From: Paraphaeosphaeria minitans
Taxonomy: Eukaryota > Ascomycota > Dothideomycetes > Pleosporales > Didymosphaeriaceae
Length of the DNA: 64,000 nt
Direction of reading: 5' to 3'
Assembly (NCBI GenBank): GCA_015832175.1
Contig: WJXW01000009.1
Span: 1,116,001-1,180,000 of the forward strand
Below the pieces are notes generated by a model. The model worked only from the letters and a program-made list of their open reading frames with translations, was not told the DNA's origin and searched no databases. Positions 1-12,100 of this stretch are shown here, piece after piece. The position numbers and the translations under genes were made by a program. The stretch's first letter is position 1. Every line of letters starts with the position of its first letter.

Positions 1-1886
1 TTACTAAAGATAGTAGGACTTTCTTTCTAGAACTAGTACAATACACTAGTATTTTTAATAAGACTAAGGCGTCTAGCCTTTTACTATACTAGGGCACGTT
101 AGACTACTATATTTACCTAAAGTAGATTTTAAGTAGCTCCCTTCTAAGACTGCCCTAGGGCCTATTATATAGTATATCTAGAGATTAGCTAGTAGAACTC
201 TAGCGCTAACTTATAGAACTTATAGATAAAGGCTAAATATAAGCTAGCTCGTTTTTAGTAGGTGCTTTAGTCCTTCTAGCCCTAAAACCTAGAGGGAAAT
301 AGCGCCTTTACGTTAACTATTAAGAGATTAATATAATTTCTAAGCTAGATTAGTACCTGTTTTTACTTATTAAGGAGACACTACGCACCCTTTTCTAGGC
401 TACTTAGTTTATAAAAGTAGATATCTACGCTACCTTCTATAAGCTATAAGTTATAGAAGGGAAAAAACACTATATTAGATTTTATACCTAGTTTAGTCTC
501 TTTAAGTAGTTAGTAGTCCTATTTAGACTTACTAAAGCACCTACTATATTCTAGCACTATATTAATAGCGCTCTAAAGGATACTCTAGGCAATATATATA
601 TAGCTTACCTAGATAATGTCCTTATATATATAATAGGGCCCCTACGCTAATACTAGGACTATATATAATAAGTGCTAGGACTTCTATAGAAAGCTAGACT
701 ATATATAGACCTAGGGAAATGCAAATTCGCGATAATAGAGGTCTAGTACCTAAGGTATTTTATTATAGTAAGTAAGGCTATTTGCCCTAATCTAGTAAAG
801 ATATAAGTAATTAATTAATAGAATACCTCTTTTATAGTATATATAGTCCGCCACTTTATTAGTTTTACTAACTTCTATTGTAACTTTCTTCTCTAATTCT
901 TTAAGTAGGCCGCACTCCTATATACTCTTACTAAAAAAGGGATTCTGTTCTAATAGGGGCCTAAGGAATAGGAGGCCTTCTAGGACTTAAAAGATATATT
1001 TATATAGAGCCCCATTCTGGCGCTCTAGGATCTAGAGCGCAACACGCTAGTAGAGGTAAACTACTTAGGTAGCGCTACTAAGGCCTATCTTTTCTAATAT
1101 ATTAAGAGGATCTAGCACTCTATAGCCCACTACTCTATAGCCCTAGCACTAGCCTAGTAGAACTACACTATTTATAATAAAAAGCTACTTATAATTATAT
1201 AAGCCTTATAGGTATAAAGACTAAAGCTAATAGGAGTAGTGCACCCCTTTAAAATTCTAATAGACTATAAGAACTTTAAATACTTTATAAAGATCTAAAA
1301 GTTAAGTAAGTGCTAGCACTAATAATTAGAGTTACTTTTTACCTTTTACTTCTACCTTTACTACTAGCCTAGATCTTAGATAGCTAGACTAGACGTACTA
1401 AGCTAGTATAAGTAAGATATAGCTTAGTAGATAAGGATAAACGCTCTACTAATAGTGTCTAGGACTATTTAAACTACTCTAGTATAGACATAATTCTTAA
1501 CAGCGCTAGTAAAGGCCTAGATCTTTACTAATACGCATCTATAGGCACTTTAAGATATAGTTATAGTAAAGTTCCCTCTCTACTATATTAGGCTTAAGGT
1601 AGTGCGCTATAGTAACTGTATATTTTCTATAGTAGCTACTACCTTATAATAAATTAGAGACTATATAATTAGTATATATAGATCCCTCTTATAGTAAGAA
1701 GTCCTTTGAGTTCTAGCTTAGAAACCTTTTACTACCGCTATTATACAGCGTATACATAAGTCTCTAGTTATAGGCTACTCTAGAAAGAACTCTACGTTTA
1801 AGATTATCTACTAGGACTACTACTATAATAATATATCTAAAGATATTACCTAATTTGTGCGTAATTACTACTACGTAGGAGCGTAT
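1..1886 (+). pseudogene. Chromovirus-type Ty3/Gypsy pol relic A, left part (RT, RNase H, start of integrase)
   Basis: This is a degraded retrotransposon polyprotein on the + strand with many stops; the left end lies outside the window. Near 603-630 a Y-L-D-D/N-V-L-I reverse transcriptase active-site motif can be read. Near 1258-1350 a degraded RNase H stretch has the order D-H-K-N-hydrophobic-Y-F followed by K-L-S. Near 1765-1886 the integrase zinc-binding segment can be followed (G-H-P-G-R, then F-V-R-N-x-Y). The frame stops at 1886 where LTR element 1 is inserted and resumes at 7744. The order RT, RNase H, integrase is that of Ty3/Gypsy. It is non-functional. The subfamily is inferred from the chromodomain in the right part. 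Confidence 0.75.
1883..1886 (+). repeat. Target-site duplication of LTR element 1 (left copy)
   Basis: The four bases GTAT directly precede the 5' LTR, and the same four follow the 3' LTR at 7744-7747. This supports a single insertion event into the integrase of relic A. Four bases is short, so the LTR boundary could be off by a base. Confidence 0.6.
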
Positions 1887-2120
1887 TGTAGTGTAAAGGT
1901 TGGCCTATAATAGAGAGTTAGAGAAACATAGGGCCAATCAGCTGTCGTTTAAGATAGCTGATTAGAGAACAGACAAACAAGAGGATAACAACTAGATAAA
2001 ACACGAAAAGACCTAATAGACAATTAGAGTAGTTAGATTTATATAATAGATTTTAGATAGGATAACTTAACTTATTCTTTTATATTCCTCACTTAAGGCA
2101 AACGCACCTACAACACTATA
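1887..2120 (+). repeat. 5' LTR of element 1
   Basis: This 234 bp repeat matches 7510-7743 and, inverted, 8908-9147 and 18292-18531. Compared with the 3' copy it keeps more C and G (for example CAATCAGCTG where the 3' copy has TAATTAGCTG). The two copies have therefore taken unequal RIP damage. Confidence 0.85.
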
Positions 2121-2199
2121 TTTTTAGTAAGGGATATAGGGCTGCTTTTAAAAGGATATAGAAAAGTAAAGCGATAAGTATTTAGAGAACTAATAGAAG

Positions 2200-2545
2200 C
2201 TGTTTAGTAAACTTTTAAGTAGCTGCTAAATAGCTAGGAATAGAGTAATAAGACTAATAGACTTTTAAGTAGCTATTAGGTACATAGACAGACAGACTAT
2301 ATACACTTTTAAGTAGTTATTAGTTGCCTAGACAGACAGATTAATAGACTTTTAAGTAGTTACTAATTACCTAGAAATAAAACAACACTAATAGACTTTT
2401 ACGTAGCTATCTAGTACTAGTATAGACTAATAGACTTTTATGTAGTTATTAGTTACGTAAGAACAAAATAATAATAGACTAATAGACTTTTAAGCAGCTA
2501 TTAGGTAGAAAGAGCGATGGACTAGAGAACCTTTAAGTGGCTACT
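2200..2545 (+). repeat. Degenerate tandem repeats in the leader of element 1
   Basis: About nine imperfect copies of a block containing GACTTTTAAGTAGCTATTAG recur at spacings of roughly 35-65 bp directly after the 5' LTR, with variable spacers. The same array occurs inverted in element 2 (about 17845-18215), so it belongs to the family. Spacing and unit sequence are too irregular for a CRISPR array. Function is unknown; a packaging or priming leader is a guess. Confidence 0.7.
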
Positions 2546-5500
2546 AGACTCCTAGAAAGAGCGAATGCGATAGACCCTAAATAATTCTAGTTTAAGTAAT
2601 AATTAAGTTAGGGACAAAAGAGGAAGGAGAGTATTAGTAGTAGAATTCTATTAAGCGAGATTGTTATCTGTATACCTAAAGCTAAATCGCTAATAGAAAA
2701 CTAATAGAAAAACAAGTGGATATTAGAAGAAAAATAAAAAACAGATAAAATAGATTTATATAGGTTTTATAATAACCCTATTTATCCAACTACCCCTACT
2801 AAGAGCAGCACTAGTTAGATAAGCTAGGGTATTACTAATTACCTTTTAGAAGATATAGACGAAAGAAAATAGTTTAAGGATAGAGGACTAGAAATAGAAG
2901 AAAGCTTCTCCTAAAAGAGAAACGTAGCTTAGTTTACTCTAAGCCTAAATAATAGTAACACACTAAGCTTTAGTAGTATTAATATTACTACTTTTTTAGA
3001 GGACTATAACTTTTAAGCAGAAGGAGTAGAGTAGAGTAAAGCGCTTAAGAAATAAAAGCTGCCTTACTTCTACTTAGGCACCTACTAAAAGGATATTATA
3101 AAGCTACTAGCCTATAGAAGCGCTTTAGTTAACTAGAAAGACTTCTAGAAGATACTTTACTCTAACTACTTATTAATAGACTTAGAGTACTAAAAATTAA
3201 CTACAGCCTACCTTAAGGGATAGCTTAATAAAGTAAGCTAACAACCTATTACACTAAATAACTACTTCTATAAGTTTAATAGCTATACCTAAGCTACCTT
3301 TGCCTAATTATAGATTATATAGATAGAAGTAGGGACTCTTTTCTTTAGAGGTCTTAGCTAAGATAATAAGACTATAGTTATATATAGAATGCTAATAGAG
3401 AGTTACTTAAGAGGAGGTAATATAAACACCTATTAGGTGTAAGAAATATATAATTTCTTTCGCTAGTGCAGAGACTAGAATAAGGCAATTAGGGCTATAT
3501 AGTAGGAGGAGAGATAGGTTACTATAAATCTAGCTTATTCTAAAGCTGCTTTGTTAGTAATTCTACTTATTCTACTACCTAGGAAGTTCTTTAAGGTATA
3601 GGAGGAAACAAGAATAGGAGGAAATAAAGATTATAAGGAAAAAGTAGATGCGTAAGTCTAAGAGGTTATTATAAAGATAGGAGGACTTACCCTTACTATA
3701 AAAGAATATAAGTAATAGAAGGCTTTTATGCCTACTACTGCTAGTCTTATTCTTAATAAGCTAGCTAACAACTAATACGCTTTTAACAAGCTTATAGGGC
3801 TAACCTTTTATATAGAATGTAATAATAGGTTATTTAGGAGCTCTTATAACCCTATTATAAACCCTAGTGTAGGTACTTAGGTAATTCGCGATTAGGAATA
3901 TTAAGTCTAGGCTTGTAGGACCTATAAAGAGACTAGGCACATTATAAAGGACTACTCCTAGCGCTAAGGCCTTATTAAAAGAGGTTGGTACTATAAAATC
4001 TTTAACACTAATAGCTAGTTTTTTAACTTCTACTATAGCCTAAAACACCTTTAGATAGAGAAATTTAGAGGGCCTATACCCTGCTCTTAGGGAGATGCAC
4101 AGCTCTAGTACCTACTTAGGGAAATTAAATAGTATTTTAACGTTACTAATAAGGATTTAGAGAAGAATTTTAGCTAAGTGCTAGGTTTAGAGGGTAAAAA
4201 AGCCTCTGCCTATTTTAAATACAAATTAGACTAATCGTATTTTAGGTTAATAAGTAGTAAGTAGGGAGACTAAGAGCTAGAAATAAAAGTAATAAGAAGG
4301 GCTAAAGCCTTCTATGCTACTCTATTAGAGGTCTCCTACCTATCTAAAGAAGTTAATATAACTAAGGAAGTAAATACTACTAGGACTAGGGTAGTAGAAA
4401 AGAGCTTACAAGAATAATAGAACTAACTAAGTATTAAAAAGGTTGTAGGGGCTAGAGTAAGTAAACTAGTGTTAGTGGCTTAAACAAGAGACCTTTAAGA
4501 AAGAAGGGTTAGGATTAATCCCTAGCTATAGATTAGAGAATTCCGCCCAGGATTTTCTCTGCTAATAATTAATAATAATAAATTAGTGCTATAAGTAGTA
4601 GTTATAAAAGTAAACTAAAGAGCTTCTAAACCTACTTAAATAATAGAGGAGAGTATTATCTAAGCTATACTAGAAGCTAAGGCTGCTAGCAGAAAAAAGG
4701 GTACTTAATTAGCCTCTGCTCCTCTATTAGATAAAGAGCTAATTGCACTTATTAACACCCTAAATACTAATTCTATTCTAATAGTAGCACTAACCTAAGA
4801 GGTAAGAGGTATTATAGTTAGATTAATATTTTCTTAGGACAAACTACATTTAAAGGCCTAGTAACTACTCTCTAGAAAAGAAAAGGAGCCTAATAACTAA
4901 TTAGACAGGAGTAAATTAGGAAATGTTTTTATAGGAATATAATAAAGACAAGTTTTAATAGAAAAACGAAGTTAGGACTACCCTTAAGAACCTGCTATCC
5001 TATTAGAAGTAATAATAGAGAAGTTACGCCCTAGCCTACACTAGATCGCGTAAGGAAACGCTACACAGAATACCTAATATAGTATTAGAGAGCTACTAAA
5101 GAGAAAGATAAAAATTATACTTAAGTACTTTCTAATTAACTTTTAGACCCTTATACTAAAGCTACTAAAGCCACTATAGCATTAAGAGGTTAAAGAAAGA
5201 GAGGAGTATAGTAGTTATAGCTTAGAAGTTAAGAATAGCCTTATAAGAACTAGAGGGGCAGAGTAGAAGAAAAAACTTTAATAGGCTATTATACTACCTA
5301 TATAGACAAGAGGTAATTCACTAAAGGTAGTTATTTTAAATACAGTAGAAGTATTAGATTTTAATATAGGCTAAGATATGTCTACTTTAAAGTTTAATAT
5401 TATATTACACTAGCCTAATCCTTTCCTAATATAGAATTAGGAAACCTAACTATAGACAGTTAGTAAAAGACAGGGAAGAAAGATAGTTGAAGTAAAATAC

Positions 5501-7169
5501 TTAATAGGATTTTAGAAAAATTAACATAGAAGAATAAAGAAAATAGGTAGATAGTGTAGGAAAAAGAAATAAAGAACACCTAGTTACTAGCTAAAGATAT
5601 ATTAGGGCACTAATTATTATTCTCTTTATTATTAATAGTAATATTATATCTACAGTAGCAGCTAAACTAATAAGTATTTAGGGTTTAGAGCTCTATAGAG
5701 CTAGAGGCCCTAGTTACCTTAGACTAAAGAATAGATCTAGTATAATTTCAAGTAGCCTAATTAACAGACTACTAATAAGGTAAGAAAGAACTAGAATAAA
5801 AATACTAGATATAAGTAGACTAAAAGGATAGCTAAGGCTTAAGAGAAGTATTCTCCCTAGTAAGAGAATCTAGGTGCATAGATAATCTAGAACTAGACAA
5901 TCTATAATTAGAGCTAAAATAAGAACCCCCTTAAGTTAGAGGACTAAAACTATAAAATAATAAAGCACTACTAGAAAGAGACTAAAAGGAACCTCTAGAA
6001 GACCTTTAGGAATAATCTTAAAGGGCTGTTAAGGAAAGAGGACTATAGTTTATAGTAATAGTGTATTAGAGTTCTATAGGCTCCCTAGGAATAAAAGCAT
6101 TAAAGGTAGAAATAGCTTTAGAAGTGCGACTAAAAGGAGCCTAAAAGTAGGTTATACTAATGAGAAGGATGTTAGTAGCTAAAATAATATTATCTATAAA
6201 AGGACTAGTGCTAGAGTTAGCTAGCTTATCTAAAAGAAAAGAGATATTAGCTTAGGTAATAGAGAATTAGAACTAGAACTTATAATAAAAGAAGTAAAAA
6301 GTATAGTTACTATTTATCTAGCACTTATTACACTTTCTCTAGTTTAGTAGCTTATCTTTTAGATAGGAAACGCTATATTTACTACTAAAATAAAGCTTAC
6401 TCTTTCTACTCTTATTCTAGTAGTACATGCAGCAATAGTTAATTAGAGAAGAAGAAAAAAAATAAAAAAAGGTAGTAGTATACTAGATACCTATATTAAT
6501 ATTAGTATTATAGTATCCACGCTTTAATAGAGCCTCCCTAGTGCTTAAGCTAAAGAACTTAGTAATAGTCTCTACTTTAGTATTACTGATATTAAAGTGC
6601 TAAATAGTAAGGTCTAAATAGCTATTATTCTTATAGACGCTAGTAGTTCGAAGAATAGGACCTAAAGTAACACTCTATATATCTAGGCTGTAGATAAAGT
6701 GAGCTAGTTTACGTAGAAAATTATAGTTTACACGCTAATTAGTCCTCGCCTTTACTAGGAAGGTTAGTAATAGGATATAAAAAGTTTTTAGAATAATATA
6801 CGCTACTTAATAATGTACTCCTTAGTAGACTTAAAAAGATAAATAAAGAGGTCTACTTTTATATTACTAGTAGGGCTACGCTTATTTAGGTTATTACTAC
6901 CTTTCCTACTACTAGCACTAGAAGCGGCTATTCTACTTAGAATATAGTTAACTATAGCTATAATACAGTAGAGTTATTAAATAGGTATTAGAAGGACTAA
7001 AAGAGAGGGAGGAGAGTAGGAGTAAGAATTAAGAGAAAGATAGAGTGGAAGAAATGCTAAGGTTATATACTCTAAAGATTAAACGTAGGCTAGCTAAGCG
7101 GCTTAGTAGAAGCATTTATAAGAGAATATTACTATAATATTACTATCTAATATGCTAAGAGGTCTATAA

Positions 7170-7390
7170 ACGACTTTAATTATAGGGATATAAATAGTAG
7201 ATAGGCGATAGGTTAGTAGTTAGAATAATTAGGCATAGTTAGTTAGCTAGAGGATAAGGTAAAATTATAGGCCTAGAATTAGACTAACGCTGCGTTACTG
7301 CCTAATATATAAAGAAGTTAACAAATAACTTTAATTATAGGGACATAAGCAGCAGATAGGCGATAGGTTAGTAGGTAGGATAATTAGGTA
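7170..7390 (+). repeat. Two-copy direct repeat near the 3' end of element 1
   Basis: A segment of about 60 bp containing AGATAGGCGATAGGTTAGTAG occurs near 7170-7235 and again near 7325-7385. Its inverted counterpart lies in element 2 near 9290-9490. It sits in the non-pol 3' part of the family; no function is visible. Confidence 0.6.
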
Positions 7391-7509
7391 AAAGTAGCTA
7401 GCTAAGAATTAAGGAAATTATAGGTCTAGGAGGTAATTACTAATAAGGTGTTAAAAGGATAGTAAGGTAGTAGGCTTAAGGGACTAAGCCTAAAAGAGAG
7501 AAAGGAAAA

Positions 7510-7743
7510 TGTAGTGTAAAGGTTAGGCTATAATAGAGAGTTAGAGAAATATAGGGCTAATTAGCTGTCGTTTAAGATAGCTAATTAGGAAATAGATAAA
7601 TAAGAGAATAATAACTAGACAAGACACAAAGAGACCTAATAGATAATTAGAGTAGTTGGATTTGTATAATAGATTTTAGATAGGATAACTTAACTTATTC
7701 TTTTATATTCCTCACTTAAGGCAAACGCACCTACAACACTATA
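7510..7743 (+). repeat. 3' LTR of element 1
   Basis: This 234 bp copy matches 1887-2120. It starts TGTAGTGTAAAGG and ends ACACTATA, followed by the second GTAT. It is more AT-rich than the 5' LTR through transition changes. Confidence 0.85.
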
Positions 7744-8907
7744 GTATATAGACTAGTAGAAGTAGTAAAGTCTCCTATAGCTACTCGTAATTACGGACTA
7801 ATACTAGGCGTAACTTTTAATAAATTTTATAGTAGACCTTTCCTAGGCCTCTATAGCAGCACCGCGATACCTGCTTATAATTACTAATAGGCTGTTAAAG
7901 TATATATAACTAAAAGTTATAACTTTTATAATAGTAAAGCACTATACAGCCCGCTTCTATAATAGGCTTAGACTAGCTAGAGAAGTTCTAGACTACGCTG
8001 TATAAATTAACTAGAATAAAATAACTCCTCTCTATAGTATACTACCCCTAGACTAACAGCGGCATAGAAAGGGTAAACTAGGAGGTACTTTTAGTCCTCT
8101 ATATTATAGTTAACTTTAAATAGATAGACTAGCTAGACTACCTCCTAGCCTACTAGCTTATATTAAATAATAGAGTATCTACTACTATAGGCCTAAGCCT
8201 AAACTTTCTACTAAATAGATATTACGTTAATCTCCTTAAGAGAATCCCCTTACTAGTAGAGTCTACTTACACCCCTACTAAGAGGGTAAAGCACTTCCTA
8301 GACTACCTTAAGAGAGGGATAGCTTTAGCCTAAACTACTATTACTTATAAATAGTAGCGTACTATAAAGGCTATAAACTATACCTACTACCCTATAGAGT
8401 AATTCTAAGTTAGAGATAAGATATAGTTCTTACTATATAATATAAAAACTAATTAGCTAAACAAGAGACTTAACTAGGTTAAGGTAAAATATACTATAAT
8501 AGCTATACTGTCTCTACTTATAGTAACACTAGACCTATTTAGTAATCTTTATAAAACTATCTACTTTAACCTTCTTAAGTAAGTAGTAGATAATCCCTTA
8601 CCTAGCTAGACCTACGCTAATACCTAGCTAGGTCTAGCCCTAGAGCTAGAAAAAGCAGACCTAAACCTACGTAAATAAAAAGTACAGAAGGTCCTACGTA
8701 TTAAAAACGCCTAGGGTAAATAATAATAAGCGCTAGTAAAATAGACTAGGTAGGTATTACTAACTTAGGTGCTAGTTAAAAACATTATAGACACTATAGC
8801 TCTAGGCTACTTTAAGGCCGCCTAGGGGAACTATAGGTACAATAATAGTCCTATTTAGCCTATAGGGAAGAACACATAAACATGATAAAAGAAACTATAA
8901 TAGGTAT
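7744..8907 (+). pseudogene. Chromovirus relic A, right part (integrase core, C-terminal domain, chromodomain)
   Basis: This continues relic A after the element 1 insertion. Near 8045-8085 a degraded integrase motif H-P-x-T-x-S-x-x-E-R-V-N can be read on the + strand, corresponding to the catalytic-glutamate region of Ty3/Gypsy integrases. A Gypsy-type post-integrase segment follows at 8150-8560. A chromodomain-like stretch lies at about 8660-8830, ending with a W-V-x-x-K-N-type block. All of it is full of stops. The relic is interrupted at 8907 by element 2, with GTAT (8904-8907) as the left target duplication; GTAT recurs at 18532-18535. Chromodomains mark chromovirus integrases, but the call is by eye on mutated sequence. 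Confidence 0.65.
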
Positions 8908-9147
8908 TATGGTGTTGTAGGTGCGTTTGCCTTAAGTGAGGAATATAAAAGAATAAGTTAAGTTATCCTATCTAAAATCTATTATACAAATCTAACTACT
9001 CTAATTATCTATTAGGTCTCTTTGTGTCTTATCTAGTTAGCACTTACTTCTCCTCCTTTATCTATTCCCTAATTAGCTATCTTAAACGACAGCTAATTAG
9101 CCCTATGTTTCTTTAATTCTCTATTGTAGGCCAACCTTTACACTCTA
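8908..9147 (-). repeat. 3' LTR of element 2
   Basis: This 240 bp repeat reads, in element orientation, TGTAGTGTAAAGG-like to ACACCATA. It is nearly identical to 18292-18531 and matches the LTRs of element 1. GTAT lies directly to its left (8904-8907). Confidence 0.85.
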
Positions 9148-12100
9148 TTTTCCTCTCTCTCTCTCTTCTAGGCTTAGTCCCTTAAGCCTACTACCTTACT
9201 ACCCTTTTAACACCTTATTAGTAGTTACCTTGTAGACCTATAATTTCCTTAATTCTTAGCTAGCCACTTTTACTTAATTATTCTATCTACTAACCTATCG
9301 CCTATCTGCTGCTTATGTTCCTATAATTAAAGTTATTTGTTAACTTCTTTATATATTAGGCAGCAACGCAGCGTTAGCCTAATTCTAGGCCTATAATTTT
9401 ACTTTAGCCTCTAGCTAACTAACTGTGCCTAATTATTCTACCTACTAACTTATCGCCTATCTACTACTTATATCCCTATAATTAAAGTTATTTACAGACC
9501 TCTTAGTATATTAGATAGTAATATTATAGTAATATCCTTTTATAAACACTTTTACTAAGCCGCTTAGGTAGCCTACGCTTAATCTTTAGGGTATATAACT
9601 TTAGGATTTCTTCTACTCTATCTTTCTTCTAACTTTTACTTCTACTCTCCTCCCTCTCTTTTAGTCCTTCTAATACCTATTTAATAACTCTACTATATTT
9701 ATAGCTATAGTTAACTATACCCCTAGTAGAATAGCCGCTTCTAGTGCTAGTAGTAAGAAGGGTAGTAATAACCTAAATAAGTGTAGCCCTACTAGTAATA
9801 TAAAGGTGGACCTCTTTATTTATCTTTCTAAGTCTACTAAGGAGTATATTATTAAGTAGCGTATATTATCCTAAAAACCTTTTGCATCCTATTACTAACC
9901 TTTCTAGTTAGAGTGAGGGCTAATTAGCGTGTAAACTGCGATCTTCTATATAAACTAGCTTACTTTATCTATAGCCTAGGCATGTAGGGTGTTACCCTAG
10001 GTCTTATTCTTTACACTACTAGTGTCTATAAGAACTATAGCTATTTAGACCTTACTATTTAGCACTTTAATATTAGTAATACTAAAGTAGAGACTATTAC
10101 TAAGTTCTTTAGCTTAGGCACTAGGGAGGCTCTATTAAAGTGTAGATACTATAATGCTAATATTAATATAGGTATCTAGTATACTACTACCTTCTTTTAT
10201 TTTTCTCCTTTTTCTCTAATTAACTATCGCTGCACTTACTATTAGAATAAGAGTAGAAAAAATAAGCTCTATTTTAGTAGTAAATATAGCGTTTCTTATC
10301 TAGAAGGTAAGCTACTAAACTAGAGAGAATGTAATAAGTGCTAGATAAATAGTAACTATACCTCTTACTCTTTTTATTATAAGTTCTAGTTCTAATTCTC
10401 TATCGCCTAAGCTAATATCTCTTTCCTTTTTTTTAGGTAAGCTAGCTAACTCTAGTACTAGTCCTTCTATAGATAATATTATTTTAGCTGCTAACATTCT
10501 TCCTATTAGTACGACCCGCTTTTAGGCTCCTTCTAGTTACACTTCTAAGGCTGTTTCTACCCTTAATACTCCTATTCTTAGGGAGCCTATAGAACCCTAA
10601 TACACTATTACTATAAACTGTAGTCCTCTTTCTTTAGTAGCCCTTTAAAATTATTCCTAAAGGTCTTCTAGAGGTTCCTTCTAGTCTCCTTCTAGTAGTG
10701 CTTTATTATTTTGGGGTTTTAGTCCTCTAGCTTAAGGGGGTTCTTATTCTAGCTCTAATTATAAATTACCTAGTCCTAAATTACCTATGCGCCTAGATTC
10801 TCCTACTAGAGAGAATACTCCTTTTTAGCCTTAGCTATTCTTTTAGTTTATTTATTTTTAGTATTCTTATTCTAGTTCTCTCTTGCCTTATTAGCGGTCT
10901 ATTAATTAGGCTACCTAAAATTATACTAGATCTCTTTTTTAGTCTAAGGTAACTAGGGCCTCTAGCTCTATAGAGCCCTAAACCCTAAATACTTATTAGT
11001 CTAGCTACTACTATAGAGATAATGTTACTATTAACAATAAAGAGGATAATAATTAGTGCCCTAATATGTTTTTAGCTAGTAACTAGGTATTCTTTATTTT
11101 TATTTTTTTTTCTTCTCTCTCTTTTACTAACTACCTACAGTTAGCTTTCCTAATTTTATATTAGGAAAGGATTAGGCTAGTTTAACATAATATTAGACTC
11201 TAAAGTAGACATATCTTAGTCTGTATTAAAATCTAATACTTCTACTCTCTTTAAAATAACTACTTTTAGTGAATTGCCTCTTGTCTATATAGGTGGTATA
11301 ATAGCCTATTAGAGTTCCTTCTTCTACTCTATCTTTCTAGTTCTTATAAGGCTGTCCTTAACTTCTAAGCTAGAATTACTATGCTCCTCTCTCTTTTTAA
11401 CTTCTTAATAGCGTAGTAGTTTTAGCAGCTTTAGTAGTAAGGTCTAAAAGTTAATTAGTAGGTTCTTAGGCATAATTCTTATTCTTTCTCTTAGTACTTA
11501 TGCTTTATTATCTAGGGTGTGCTAGTAGAAGCGCTTAAGGTAGTTACTATATATAGTATACTAGAATATAGTTCTATTAAGCTCTTCTAGTTAGTAATAT
11601 AACTAGCTAAGGTAGTTAATAGAGATTTAATAAGGGCCTAGCTAGTAATCCTTTATCTGTATAGCTGTTAACTTGTCTATAGCCCTAATTAAATCCTAAA
11701 CTAGCACTAGGTCTCTTTTGTAAAAGTCTTATTAATAGGCTTTACTAAAATCCTATTACTCTACTCCCTTAAGGCGTATTCTTCTTAACCTAAATAGCGC
11801 CTCTAAAAGTTTATCGCCTCTCTATTCTAACTACTTAGCCCTTAGGGTAAGTAGATCTAATTAGTTCTCTACCTCTAACTATAGTAGGGTCTACTAGCTT
11901 TTAATCGCTAGCTTAACAGGTAGTATAGGTTAAATGCTAGTTATTATCTCTATAGGTGCTAACCCTGTGCTTTATTAAATTAAAACCCTCTTAGCCTATA
12001 CTACTATAGGTAAATTGCACTCCTAATTATTTCCTAGCTTTATAAGCGCTATAATAAGTAATTAGTAACCTTATTTAACTAGTCCTTAAGCCTTAGAGTT

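Larger units (their letters stand above)
1887..7743 (+). mobile_element. LTR retrotransposon element 1, internally deleted (non-autonomous)
   Basis: A complete LTR-bounded element of 5857 bp has 234 bp LTRs (1887-2120 and 7510-7743) that start TGTAGTGT and end ACACTATA, inverted except for one RIP-type change. It is flanked by GTAT. Its interior matches element 2 (8908-18531, opposite strand) from the leader through the gag region up to about 5091. It then jumps to sequence that in element 2 lies about 3.8 kb further along (about 11496). The missing part in element 2 carries RT, RNase H and integrase, so element 1 could only have moved with enzymes supplied in trans. All frames are broken by RIP. 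About 2.4 kb between the junction and the 3' LTR has no recognised function. Confidence 0.85.
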